Shown: piece by piece, positions 24,701-35,600 of the stretch | How positions within the stretch are numbered: position 1 is the stretch's first letter | Layout: each line of letters begins with the position of its first letter | Source: Ciona intestinalis | Taxonomy: Eukaryota > Chordata > Ascidiacea > Phlebobranchia > Cionidae | NCBI RefSeq assembly: GCF_000224145.3 | Contig: NC_020171.2 | Span: 1,867,008-1,931,007, forward strand | Direction: 5' to 3' | Length of the DNA: 64,000 nt | Made by a program: the position numbers and the translations under genes | Notes under the pieces: model-generated | What the model was told of the DNA's origin: nothing | Database searches by the model: none | What the model saw: the letters and a program-made list of their open reading frames with translations, nothing else

Positions 24701-27700
24701 AGAATAGCTATACATTAGCAGACGAATTCGCTATTTTAGAAAATCTCCGCAGTTAATTAACCCTAACCCCGAACCGAAAAAGAATACCAAATTTCAATGA
24801 CCGACACGTAATATCCGCATTAAATTGAGCTTCAAAATAGCTGGCAAAGTAACTTCCTTTTTCAGATATAATATAACCATTGATATATAAAAATATTTCC
24901 TCAATGCGGATATGATAGGTTCTATCATATATAGTAGGCAGGGGAAGACGGAACACCTATTTCATATAGTATCCAAGTACCCTGATCGTGTTTTCAACAA
25001 ATAACATTGGTCTACGGAAGTCGCGAGGATACGGTTTATAATTTTTTTTAATGTTGGTTGTTTGTTATACTACATGGGACGAGAAAATAAAACGAAAAGG
25101 TGTCCCTTCCTACCCCACCCCACTATACCTCATCCAAACAGAGACATTACACTTACCGTTTCGTAATCTACTTGAGTACGTAGCCAAGAAGCCTCTTGCG
25201 TTAATTTTTTCGTCAGTAACGAAACTTAGCTCCGCATACCCGCTGTCAATCACATATCTTAACGAACTTTTTTCGCCAGATAGATCTGCGATCATACTAT
25301 TTGTTGTACCATTGTATATCTGTCGAAAAATAACAAAGTTTCTTGAAACTTCTAATGATAAACCAACGTGAAAAAAATAGGAGGTTGGGGCAAGAAGGGA
25401 CACCTTTAGCACATAATATCCAAATAACCTAAACGTGTTTTAAATAATTACCATAGATATATAGAAGTCGTGAGGATACGGTTTTATAATTCTTTAAATG
25501 TTCTTTGTTTACTACCAAAGTGGGAAGCGAAAATAGAACAAAAAGTGTCCCATATTCCCCCACCCTACTATATGTTAACTCACAGTTAAAAAGTCGCAGC
25601 AATCTTCCGTGGAAAGAGTTTGTATTTCCAGTATAATTAAATGACCCACGGGTGCTAATATAGTCCATGTACAGCGTTCGTTGTCTCTATAGTTACCAGG
25701 GTAACCACGTGACGCAAAAGTCTGTATCGTTTCGTTAGCTTGAAGGACGAAAGCACAACGTTCTGCAAAATATGAAAGTTCTGGGGAATCTGAAATGTAA
25801 TATAAATGTAACTTGCTTTATCCTCGCATGGCCGGGGACAGTTCTGTTTCATATATACCTCGTGCCCGCTTACGAGTTACCAAATACTTAACTCTGTGGA
25901 ATGTTAGGACTTTAGAATTCGCATGGCTTTCAATTTAGACACACCAATAATAAACCAGCATTTTGTTGTTTAACTTAATAGGTTGACTTTACCTCGTGCT
26001 GGTGTTGCTGTCGTTGACGTATTTAGTATTAGTAGACCTGGTACCTCTGCAAGTATGAACAATATATATGAGTAAAGTAATTCAAACATTAATCGGTTTA
26101 TTTAAATATACGAATGTAACTTATATTTATTTACTGTGTGGCAGGGCAAACAACAGTCTTTATAACACGGGTGTTCTGTTTTAAACCTTTCGTGCCCGCT
26201 TAAGTTATACCACGTATGCAACGGTGTACATATATCAAATAATTAAATGAATGGATGTAGGCTACTTTATACATCATCGCTTGCGGGGCAACGACAGTCG
26301 TTACAGCATGGATTTTCTATCTTATTTAAATATATAGCGCCCTGTGCCTGCTTAAAAAGTTAACTTTGTGGAAGAATGACAATGAAAGTACTTTAAAAAT
26401 TGTTACGGATAGCCGGGCAACGACAGTCATTATAACATGGTTGTTTTACCCATATAACGTATACGACTTACCTTGAAAAAATCCTCTGAAACCAACGTCG
26501 GTTCTTGAGTTATCAGACAGAAAGTTCAACATCATCACGCTGGTGGTACTCGTGGTTGTTCTGTTGCCTTCAGAACCTTGGTATAGAATAAGACCCCTGG
26601 ATGCGTCCCGTACCTCAAGAGAAATATCATGTCGAATTGGTTAAAAGAATAAGTGAATGACTGCAACTTATTTTGCTCGCATGGCAGGCAAAGACAATAG
26701 TTATAACACGGGTGTCATTATAATCTTTATGACATCCTGCCCAGTGGTGTTCTGTATAAACCTCCCCTGTCCATTGATGTTCTGTTTCATCACCTCGTGC
26801 CTGCTTACTAGCTACCACATGAATTATATAGTAGGGTGGGGTAAGATGGGACACCTTTAGCACATAATATCCAAGTATCCTGATCGTGTTTTAAACAATT
26901 AACAACGGTCTATGGGAGTCGTGAGAATATAGTTTTATATTTCTTTGAATGTTCTTTGTTTACTACTAAATGGTACGAGAAAGTAAGAGCAAAAATGTGT
27001 CCCATCTTCCCCCACCCTACTGTATCTGTAGTAACTGCTCATAATGTTGCAATAACTTACATGCAACGTGTCACAGCACCCTTCTGTTTGGAAATCGTAG
27101 AAAGTGAATTGTACAAGAAATCCATCTTGAGCGGTTATCGTCCAAGTACAGTTGGCATCGTTTCCATAGTTGTGGGGATAACCAGGTGAATTTAAAGGCT
27201 GGAGTTCGCTGGTGGCGTTGGCGTTGAACCCACACGGAGCACCGGGCGCTAAAATATAAACATATAGTACTGTGGGTAAGATCCATGAACTACTAAAGAT
27301 ACCAGTTCGGACCAGTCAAAACCGACTTATAGGGCCGTATCTTTAGTAGGCCATGTAAGATCGGATACCTTTAGGACATCATATCCCATATTTTTATCGT
27401 GTTTTGAAAAATTAACAACCCTTTTTAAAATCACAACTCTCTGTTAAACAATTAAGCGAATTAATCGTGAATGGATAAATATAACAAGCATGCCACACGA
27501 CGTGAACTATATAACGTGATATGTAAATGTTTCGATCGTTTCATAATAAGATAATACCGGGTTAAATCATTGAGAACGTGCGTATTTGGCCAAGTCACTT
27601 CATGGTAATTTCACAGACTCATTTATTCGAAACAATAGCTTTAAACGTATTTTTTAACCCGGTTAGTCTAGAGCAACTAATTACAAGTGTGGAAAAATCA

Positions 27701-29261
27701 TTCGTTTATGCCTCAAAAAATAAGAATGTATGTAACATTTTTGAAAATTCAGTTACCGCATTTTATGCCCAGTGTCTTTCTCAAGGACACTATCTTTTGC
27801 AGGTTACTTATACCGGCAAAGGCGCCTTAAACGCCTCTAAGAATTAAGATAGTTCTATGAGAAAAGGGCAACATTGCGAAAACTTTACAATTAGGTGCAA
27901 ATCATTTATTCTTACCCAGTGTTGTAGTTGGCTCTAAAACAGCATTCTCGCTCACAGCTGTAATTTAAAAAGTACGCATTAAAAACAGTCAAATTTAAGC
28001 CAGTGAGTAGGGCTTTACTATTTACTAATCCTTAAAAAAACAATCACTATTGTCGTGAGGATACGGTTATATAATTTTGTATAACTTCTTTTAATATAGA
28101 CCGATAAAATAGAGTGAAAACGTTGACGTATATCACACATTACCTCGGTAAGTTGCTGTAAACCCTTGTCGTCTGAACGAGCCATCAGTTATAAATTGCA
28201 ATCTTATCCTTTGCCCTCTGAAAGTTACGTTTGATCTGTGGCCACGAAGAAGTATGGTTTGTTGCGAAAGCGTTACCTGTAATTCAGTACAATATGGGTA
28301 GCAGGCAAGGAAATATAGAACACCCGTGTTATTACGACTGTCGTTAACACGAACTTTTGGCAATAGTGAAGAATACTTCAATATACGTCACAGATTAGCT
28401 GGTGGAAAGTGTTAGAGGTTGGTAGGGGTTAAATGGGTTAGTAGTTATAGCAGATAACATTGGTGGGATCTTCACTATACTACCGAACTATGATATAGTA
28501 AGGTGGGGGAAAACGGGACACGTTTTTATCACAAATCAACCAAATATCCTGATCGTGTTTAAACAATTCACAATGGCCTTTGGGAGTCGTGAAGATACGG
28601 TTTTGTAATTCTTTGAGTGTTTTTTTTGTTTGTTTACCACTTAATAGGACGAGAAAATAGATTGAAAATTGTCCCGTCTCCCCCCACCCTACTATATATT
28701 TTTATAAACGTTTATCTCACTTGCAAATAATCGCAACATGATTCGGTTCGTAGTTGAATTATTTTTAAGTTTACTAATAAACCAGGTGAAGCGGTGAGCG
28801 TCCACACACAATTTTCGTTGTTTCGGTAACGTCCATCTGCAGTGGCAGGTGAACGAATTGTTTGTGCCTCAGTAGTAGCTCTAGCATTGAAACCACAAGC
28901 TAAAACAATAAGTTTAAGGACCTTTTGAATAAAATGTAACTTCCGAATAAAAATAAATCTAACTTATGTATGAATAAGGGTATGTAAGTTTTGAATGAAA
29001 ATGAATAAATAAATTTAACTTTTGAACGAATGAATGTAACTTACGAATAAATGAATGTAACGTTTAAATGAATAAATGCAACTTCTAAATAAATGTAATA
29101 TAGGAATGAAAATGAATGTATGTACTTTTTGAATAAATGTATGTAACTTATCCAACTTTTTAAACAGGTTTTAAATACAACCAACCTGTTTGTGCGAGTC
29201 CCTGGTTAAACAGCACTGAGAATAAACCGAACAACCAAATAATACAACCTCTCAAAATCAT
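21745..29261 (-). CDS. Secreted CUB and ShKT domain protein (3' end unresolved)
   Basis: Exons in coding order: 29261-29186 (signal peptide MILRGCIIWLFGLFSVLF), 28899-28721 and 28276-28144 (CUB1), 27248-27061 and 26613-26472 (CUB2), 26046-25993 (Thr-rich linker), 25762-25584 and 25319-25157 (CUB3), 24656-24618 (linker), 23398-23258 and 22741-22601 (two ShKT domains), 22281-22159 (Thr-rich, mucin-like), 21783-21745 (linker). Each CUB shows CGFNA- or SPGYP-type starts, NCTWT-type strands, a CCD motif and an LxFxxD...GFxAxY end. Each is split by a phase-0 intron. All domain borders are phase 1, the classic exon-shuffling arrangement. The ShKT units have six cysteines ending CPVTCGTC. About 530 residues are recovered. 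The protein is probably extracellular. I recognise no named orthologue. ShKT is used here only as a fold name; nothing suggests a toxin. Confidence 0.82.
21969..22017. mobile_element. MITE family 1, left-end fragment
   Basis: AGTAGGGTGGGGGAAGATGA followed by about 30 bp of the family left arm, then unrelated sequence. Confidence 0.65.
22335..23643. repeat. Recent tandem duplication, 657-bp period, with a ShKT exon
   Basis: Two nearly identical units begin TACGTCTTAATTACGGGAAA at 22335 and 22992. Each holds a complete ShKT exon with its splice sites and a minus-strand S2 copy. I see only a few differences between units by eye (for example in the S2 copy and near CTTCAGATAATTAG versus CTTCGAATAATTAG). 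Both encoded ShKT domains appear identical. Confidence 0.95.
24930..25127. mobile_element. MITE family 1 copy
   Basis: TATAGTAGGCAGGGGAAGAC at the left and TTCCTACCCCACCCCACTAT at the right form the inverted ends. It sits in an intron of the CUB-ShKT gene, about 30 bp past the CUB3 second-half exon. Confidence 0.85.
25376..25572. mobile_element. MITE family 1 copy between the CUB3 half exons
   Basis: Left end ATAGGAGGTTGGGGCAAGAA, right end TATTCCCCCACCCTACTATA. It fills most of the 264-bp intron between the two CUB3 exons and stops about 11 bp from the donor of the first half. Confidence 0.85.
25796..26830 (+). repeat. Cluster of five S2 repeats in CUB-ShKT introns
   Basis: Copies at about 25796-25885, 26110-26215, 26270-26360, 26400-26465 and 26651-26820, all in the same orientation and interrupted by exons. 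The last carries an extra GTTCTGT-containing insert. Confidence 0.75.
26827..27024. mobile_element. MITE family 1 copy, well preserved
   Basis: Left end TATAGTAGGGTGGGGTAAGA, right end CATCTTCCCCCACCCTACTG. It lies in the intron between the CUB2 half exons. Confidence 0.9.
27344..27440. mobile_element. MITE family 1, left-half fragment
   Basis: TAGTAGGCCATGTAAGATCG, then ATATCCCATATTTTTATCGTG, then sequence that departs from the family. It lies upstream of the CUB2 first-half exon. Confidence 0.6.
28361..28480. mobile_element. MITE family 3, diverged copy
   Basis: AATAGTGAAGAATACTTC at the left matches the inverse of GATCTTCACTATAC at the right. The interior has GGGTTAAATGGGTTAGTAGT, shared with the cleaner copy at 47872-47993. 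Confidence 0.65.
28494..28696. mobile_element. MITE family 1 copy
   Basis: Left end TATAGTAAGGTGGGGGAAAA, right end CCCCCCACCCTACTATA. It lies directly beside the family 3 element and just before the CUB1 first-half exon. Confidence 0.88.
28930..29155. repeat. Degenerate GAATGAATGTAACTT repeats
   Basis: About ten imperfect short units (AATGAATGTAACTT and variants) sit in the first intron of the CUB-ShKT gene. The motif resembles the head of many S2 copies (GAATGAATGTAACTTATTTA), so the run may be an expansion of that head. Confidence 0.65.
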
Positions 29262-30771
29262 TTTCAAAGGAATAAGATGTTAATTTACACTGCAGTGCAA
29301 AAAAGTCTCTTATATCTATGCTGATTAAATTAAGTATAATATAAATTTAATACCATTAGCACAGCATAATATCCCATATTTCCTAATCGTGTTTAACAAT
29401 TAACAACGATCTCTAAGAGTCGTGAGGATACGGTTTTATAATTCTGTAAATATTCTTTCCTTTACTACCAAATCGTTGAGGAAAAAAGAACGAAAACTTA
29501 GGCCATCTTATACCCCAACGTAGGTGGTTCTTTATATAACCTCTACTCTTTTTTGTGTAATTCTTAACTGGCACGCTATGGCGACTTAACTTAATTCTGA
29601 TGAGTTCGTTATTCCAGTGAATGAAATGTCTTTACAGATTAGGAGTTTGATTGCATGTTAGACTCCGGAAACTGCATCACTACCCCGTATTAGCAATAAA
29701 ACATCACGATGCGAATCAATCAAACGGCAGAATTACGTTTTGAAACCTGACAGCATTGCGTCACGTTGGTAAATAACAACAAATTTCCAGTTTGTTAGGT
29801 GTGGTAATTTTTTGTTCTTGAGCAAGAATAAGACATTGCTGGAATCTTTTAACCCGTACAAGTACTTGTTCAATCCAATTTAAATTTTGTCCTTGTCGTG
29901 TGTTCTTAGTTATCTATAATCTCTGTTTTATTGCAGGATAGGGTAAAGACTGGCTTTCGTTAACACAACACTCCATTGCCCACCCTCGGTACATAAAACT
30001 TACCGTTTTAGTTATTTATCTTTGCGAAACGTTAGGAAAAACAATATCAAAACAGCAAAGAGAAGGGAATCAACCGCAAAACGACACTCAATAAATGTGT
30101 GGCTGTTTGTTTAAACAGAATAGTCTAGCTGTGCTAATTTTTTACTGCAACGACAATGTAGGTAATACAAAGCAAAACTTTGTTATTTAGGTAAACATTT
30201 CACACAATCGGCATCGTTATTTCTTATAATCAAGTCGTTTAAATCTGTTTACACCCCACTTTTGTTAAATAGATTACAATACCGCTTCGAGTGGTTAAAA
30301 GCACGCACGTAAAAGTTTCGTTTTTACATTACATACAAAATCTTGTTTATTTTTGTTGTTTTGAAACATTTTAGACACATTTTAGGTGTTTTTATTGGTA
30401 AAAGCACAGCAGAATTCGCTTTAGCATTTTAAACAACTTATTGAGTGCAAAATTTGTGTCTAAGTTAAGATTTTTACGCGGTTTTTGTTTATACATACGT
30501 AATACGTTACTATGATTTTCAACTTGTTTTGTCATTTGATTTATAAAATCGCGCCAGAAGCACCAAGTTGAAGTGCCAGAATGTCCAGGCCTATCCTGGA
30601 CTTAAACTGCACTAAACAGTAAACCCAAAGTTATTTCATAGGATTACGTATCTAACTATACCGTCATTGCATTTTAAAAGTTTTTTTTTTTATGTTTGTG
30701 GTCATACGTATTTTATTATGAATACTAGGTTAGGTGAGCTATATAACTTTATTTTTTTTCCTAAATTTCAG
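29262..30771. other. Divergent intergenic region, CUB-ShKT gene and MCRS1
   Basis: Shared 5' flank of a minus-strand and a plus-strand gene. It contains a degenerate MITE family 1 copy at about 29338-29520 and otherwise AT-rich DNA without a supported exon. The region should hold both promoters, but I see no clear core element. Confidence 0.5.
30755..30771 (+). promoter_or_regulatory. Splice acceptor before MCRS1 (possible trans-splice site)
   Basis: A T-rich tract ends CCTAAATTTCAG at 30771, 44 nt upstream of the MCRS1 ATG. It may accept a 5' UTR exon or, as is common in Ciona, a spliced leader. Confidence 0.45.
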
Positions 30772-30815
30772 GTGTAATACATCTTATTAAAGGTAGAAAT
30801 ATCACTGAAGACACA

Positions 30816-32478
30816 ATGTCCACCCCTGGAAGCTCATCCAGGCGTCATTCGTCACGATCTATCAAAAGAAGGAGGTTTGACGATGAATTGGTCGAAAGTA
30901 GTTTGTTGCAGAAACCGCATCGTAAGAGTTCGGATGGGTTTGAAGACTCTCTAGGTAAGTGGAATGTTATATTCTATATGAATGAGGTGAGGTCCTATAG
31001 TGGGGCATACGATAGGATCTGCGATTTAGGTTAGACTTAGAGTTGCATGTATGTAACTTATTTATAGTGTGGTAGGAAAACGGCAGTCGTTTTAACACAG
31101 ATGTTCTGTTTCATACGTTGTGCCTGCTTATGAGGTTTTAGATGCAAAGGCACAGTGGTTAGCATACTCTCCCTAACCAGAAGGTACTGGATTCGATTCT
31201 TGCCTGTGCTACTATTGTGGGCTTATGTGTCTTTGTGCAAGACACTAAAGAATAGCAATTTCTATAACCCAGTAGTCACTAATGAGTTGTATAAATGGTT
31301 ATTTTCTATTTTTTTCTGTAGGTACCTGGACTGTTACCCTTCAAGATGTTGGCAAAGCGACGGGATCAGCTGAAGATCATAAGCCTGGGAAGAGCCAGGA
31401 TTCTGGGAGAAGGTTTTCTAGTAATTCGGAAAAAAAGTCCGGGAAAAGAAAAAAGATAAAAAAGACGAGACAGGCGTTTGCTGCAGTGAAAGATATGGGA
31501 AGATGGAAACCCACTGATGATATTATGCTGATTGATTCAGTGGAACAGGTTCAAGACCTGGCGCTGGTACATTTAGGGGTAAAGTTTTCTTGCCATTTCA
31601 CTTTAGAGGAGGTGCAGGAAAGATGGTACGCATTGTTGTATGATCCGGTCATATCTGCTCTTGCTAAACAAGCCATGAAAGCTTTGCCGAGAGAAGTAGC
31701 TCATGTTGCTCATCAGAAAGCTTTATTCAGTAAAGCAGAAGAGGAAATTTTGTCTAAAATTTTAACCTCTGCATTGCCAAGCACTGAATCCTTTGAGGAG
31801 ATTTTAAATTCGAACGCAACGGTTTTCCATCAGTCCAGGACACCAGCTGCGTTAGAGAAGCATTGGAATTTAATGAAACAACATCACTTATTGGAGGATC
31901 AGGTGGTTCAACCTCTACCACAAGGGGATCATATTCTAAGCTTCTCTGATGCAGAAGACATGTTGGATGACCAAGAACTCTCAGCTCCTCGGGATGAAGC
32001 GGTGGATCATGAAATGAGAATTTCTGACAGAAAACAGAAGAGAGAGATTAAACAGTTGGAAGAAGAGATTCCAAGATGGGAATATCTTGTTTCTAGCGTC
32101 ACTGGGGTACCGACGCAAGAGTTAGACCAACATACTGTAGCTGTACTGCGCGGGCGTCTTGTCCGTTACTTAATGCGCTCGAAAGAAATCACTATCGGCC
32201 GTTCAACTGAGTTTGTTACAGTAGATATTGATCTGTCACTCGAAGGGCCAGCATCTAAGATTTCCCGTCGACAGGGTACCATAAAGATGAAGTCTAATGG
32301 CGATTTTGTTTTCGCTAACGAAGGAAAACGACCAATGTTTATTGATGGGAAAGCCATACAGACTGGAAGTAAAGCGAAACTATTTCATGAGTCTGTTCTT
32401 GAAATTGGACTTTTAAGATTTGTCTTTCTTATTAACCAAAATTTGGTTAACCCTACTACAGTACAAAGCACTGCCTGA
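30816..32478 (+). CDS. MCRS1: Microspherule protein 1, FHA-domain nuclear protein
   Basis: Two exons, 30816-30954 and 31322-32478, give 431 codons; the human protein is about 462. The N-terminus carries the conserved RSIKRRRFDDELVESSL. The middle has GRWKPTDD, then GVKFSCHFTLEEVQERWYAL, then ALFSKAEEEILSK, the MCRS1 N-terminal domain. A coiled-coil segment (DRKQKREIKQLEEEIPRWE) comes before the C-terminal FHA domain, with LRGRLVRYLMRS, ITIGRST, DLSLEGPASKISRRQG and ANEGKRPMFIDG. In other animals MCRS1 is nuclear and nucleolar, works in the NSL acetyltransferase and INO80 remodelling complexes, and binds phosphopeptides through FHA. The single intron carries an S2 repeat and a SINE. The next gene starts 175 bp after the stop on the same strand, and no AATAAA is visible in between. 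Confidence 0.96.
31141..31310 (+). mobile_element. tRNA-headed SINE in the MCRS1 intron
   Basis: The head GCACAGTGGTTAGCATACTC resembles a pol III A box and GGATTCGATTC a B box. The body GCTACTATTGTGGGCTTATG, then TGTGTCTTTGTGC, is shared with the elements at about 24378-24465 and 34950-35036. An S2 copy lies directly upstream. Confidence 0.75.
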
Positions 32479-32619
32479 AGTTTTTCACACATTATTTTTT
32501 ATTTGTTTATTGTCCCGCCTGTTATTTGTGCTGTTATATGTTGCGGTAATTGTTTTTGTTTTGTAAAAGTCAAAATATGTGTTAAAATGCTGCTTCATTT
32601 TTCATTCAAACACATGTTC

Positions 32620-32633
32620 ACTTTCTATTGCAG
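32620..32633 (+). promoter_or_regulatory. Splice acceptor before SNIP1 (possible operon trans-splice site)
   Basis: CACTTTCTATTGCAG ends at 32633, 20 nt before the SNIP1 ATG and 155 nt after the MCRS1 stop. With such a short gap there is little room for a separate promoter and 5' exon, which favours spliced-leader trans-splicing of a downstream operon gene. Confidence 0.5.
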
Positions 32634-32653
32634 GATATAGTTAAATTTACAAC

Positions 32654-35600
32654 ATGCCAAAATCTGACAGGCACTCTCAAGACTTGGATACTTCACCTGC
32701 AAGAAAACATAAAAAGAGTAAACATTCTTCTAAGAAAAGTAAAAAGTCACGACACAGTTCTCCTGAGTCTAGTCCATATTTGAAACATCATAAAAAAGAT
32801 AAATACTGTAATGATAAAAAGGAAGATATTGATAAAATTGATAAAGTAAAGAAATATGACTCTTCTTCGGATGTTGCATCTAGTCCAGAACGAACACATA
32901 TGAAAAAACAGAAACGATCGTCAAAAGATAAAGAGAAAAAATCTTCCCGAAATAAATCTCCAGAAGATGATTTTAGTAGCCCTGAGAGAAAAAAGTCGAA
33001 AAAGCAAAAACGATCCGAAAAAGATGAGACTTCTTCGTCTAAGAACAAACATAGAGACACTATTAATAGGTCAAATTCGTCTTCTAGTCCAGAAAGAAAA
33101 AATAGTCCGGAAAAAAGAAGAAGTGTGGAAAATAGGAGAGAAACTTCTGTTAAGAGAGATGAGAGAAATCATAAGAGAAGAAGTGACGAAGTCACGAAAA
33201 AAGATGAGATTAAAAGAAGAGAAAAGTCCGTAGAGAGAAAAAAGGATGACGGAAGTCCGCATGAGAAGCGGAGAAGAAGATCAAGAGAGAGATCTTCACG
33301 GCGTTATCGCAGTCCAGATGTTGCGCATCCTAGGCGTCATATTAAGGAGGAGCAGCGGGATGACTCTTACAGGGATGCAGGAGCAAATAATCATCATAGG
33401 AGGCGAGAGGACCGAGGCCTGAGGGAGGATGATACAAGGATAAAGAGGGAAGAAGATTTTGATCGGAGGCAGGAGGAGTTGAGAAGAAGAAGGCTGCAGG
33501 GGGGAAGATGGGACGACGGTGAGCGTTTACATTCATATCTATTAAAGTAGAGAGAAAAGGTCTAAAGGTCCCTAAAATCTCCTTTTTTTGTTTGGAAAGA
33601 AGTTAAATTTCTGATCAAGAGTTTAATATTTTCATGGTTTTTTATTTGCTCATTTGGTGATGGGATATAATATATATAATTATATATTATAAATGTAATA
33701 TTTATTTTCTTGTTTGCAGGAGATGGAAATGATACAAGAAGAAACAGAACAAATTCAGGTGGTTAAATTCTTCATTGTTTGTGTTGAATTTTACTGGTAG
33801 ATTGTAAATACATTCACCAACTTTTCTTGCATTTTTCTGTTAAACAGTACAACCAATAAGTTAGATATGTATTACAAAACATAACGCCTAAACGATTTTT
33901 CCTTTTTTTCAGATTTCAATGATCAAAGAGAGAGAAGGAGAAATGATGATAGGAGAATAGAAGAGAGAAACAAGAGGGATAGAGAAGGGGAAGTGGAAGG
34001 AGCATTTAAAAAGGAGGAGGAAAAAGTGGAAAAAGAGAAACCGAATCTTGGACTTTCTGGAGCATTAACTGCAGACACAAACACTTACAGGGGTGTTGTT
34101 ATCAAGTATAATGAACCAGTGGAAGCAAGGGTCCCAAAGAAAAGGTGGAGGCTTTACCCATTTAAAGGAACCGAAAACTTAAAGGTGAGATTGCTTTTAA
34201 GTTTTCTGAGCGTGATTTTTTGTTTTATTCTATAAATGGCTAAGATTTATTACATTTCTAATATGTATAATTTAGAATTGTTTATTTGTTTTGTATTTTT
34301 TTGTTTAACTGTTTTCTGCTTTTTATTTTGTTTTATGTAGGTGAGGTACATGGTGTGGCATGGGGCCTGTCACCTGTGATTCAGGCTAGAGTTGGTCCAT
34401 TGGTACTAACTACTATTATTTGTATCTACTTGTGTTTACTGCTTTGTGACAATATTTGGAAATTTCTGCAGGATATATATAATTTGAAAGAAATGTACTT
34501 TTTAAGGTGACTGTACACAGTATCCGGCATGCAAAGTCGTTTGCAAACCCATTACCGAGTTCCGCATGCGGCAGCGAAATCCGGACAAAACAGACATAAC
34601 GGACGAATTCCGGATACTGAGTACAGCCACCTTTACTGTGTTTTTATAACACCAGGAAACATTTTTATTTACTTCAGTATATCAAAACTAATCCAGCAAA
34701 CATCCCAAACCTTTGTTCCAGATACTCCATCTCCATAGACAGAGTGCTTATTTATTAGGTAGGTTAAGAAGAATTGCCGATATTCCGATAGATCATCCAT
34801 CGTGCTCCAAACAACATGCTGTGTTTCAATTCCGGTAAGGATTTTGTATCGAAAATGTAAAAAAATGTGAGTTTTAGCCAGAGATTCTTTTTGGCGCAAT
34901 GGTTAGCGTACTTGCCGCTGGCCCAAGGGTTTAGGGTTCAAGGCTCAACTCTGCTACTATTGTTAAAGTGTGTGTTCTTAAGCTCTCACTTAGAGCAATT
35001 GGACCAGCCCAGTTAACCCTTATGGGCGGTCTAAACAATAAAGGGTGTATGAATAATGAACACACCATGTGTGTCTTGTGTTGTAAAGCTCAACAGTGAG
35101 TAGGCTACTGTATAATAAAGTGTAAAAATAGACGAAAACACTCATTGGTCATGTTATACTACAGCATGAGGTGTATAAACACACCATGTGTGTCTGGTGT
35201 ATAGGAAGACACCCATGTTATAACTTGACTGTGAGCATAAGATGTATAAACACAAGTATACACCCTTATTATTGCTCGACAGTGAGCATGAGGTTCACCA
35301 CGATTAATACATTACAGACTTGTAGATGTAGAAGTAGATGGGGTTATGAAACGAAGAGTGAAACCGTACATAATAGACCTTGGATCAGCTAATGGAACAT
35401 ATGTAAACAATGAGAGGATTGAAGCACAAAGGTGGTGTAGAATTGTGTTGTTGTTGTTAGGTGATTTAACTAATGTATTTATCTCGGCTTCCTTGCATTT
35501 GCGCTGTAGAACCTTACCCATATAGAATATGTTGTGTTCAGTTAATTGGTAATGGGCTGAATTTGACATAACCTCACGTCACTTTTAACAGTTAACAACG

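Noticed and set aside
25157..25345. Using the acceptor at ATCATTAG for the CUB3 second-half exon
   Set aside because: It gives the wrong phase and an early stop; the acceptor TTTTTCGACAG at 25320-25322 gives the canonical CUB continuation IYNGTT.
32788..33262. Antisense and shifted ORFs over the SNIP1 first exon
   Set aside because: Shadows of the Lys/Glu/Ser-rich coding sequence.
34897..34965. Possible tRNA gene (A- and B-box-like sequences)
   Set aside because: No acceptor stem closes and a shared SINE body follows, so it is a tRNA-derived SINE head.
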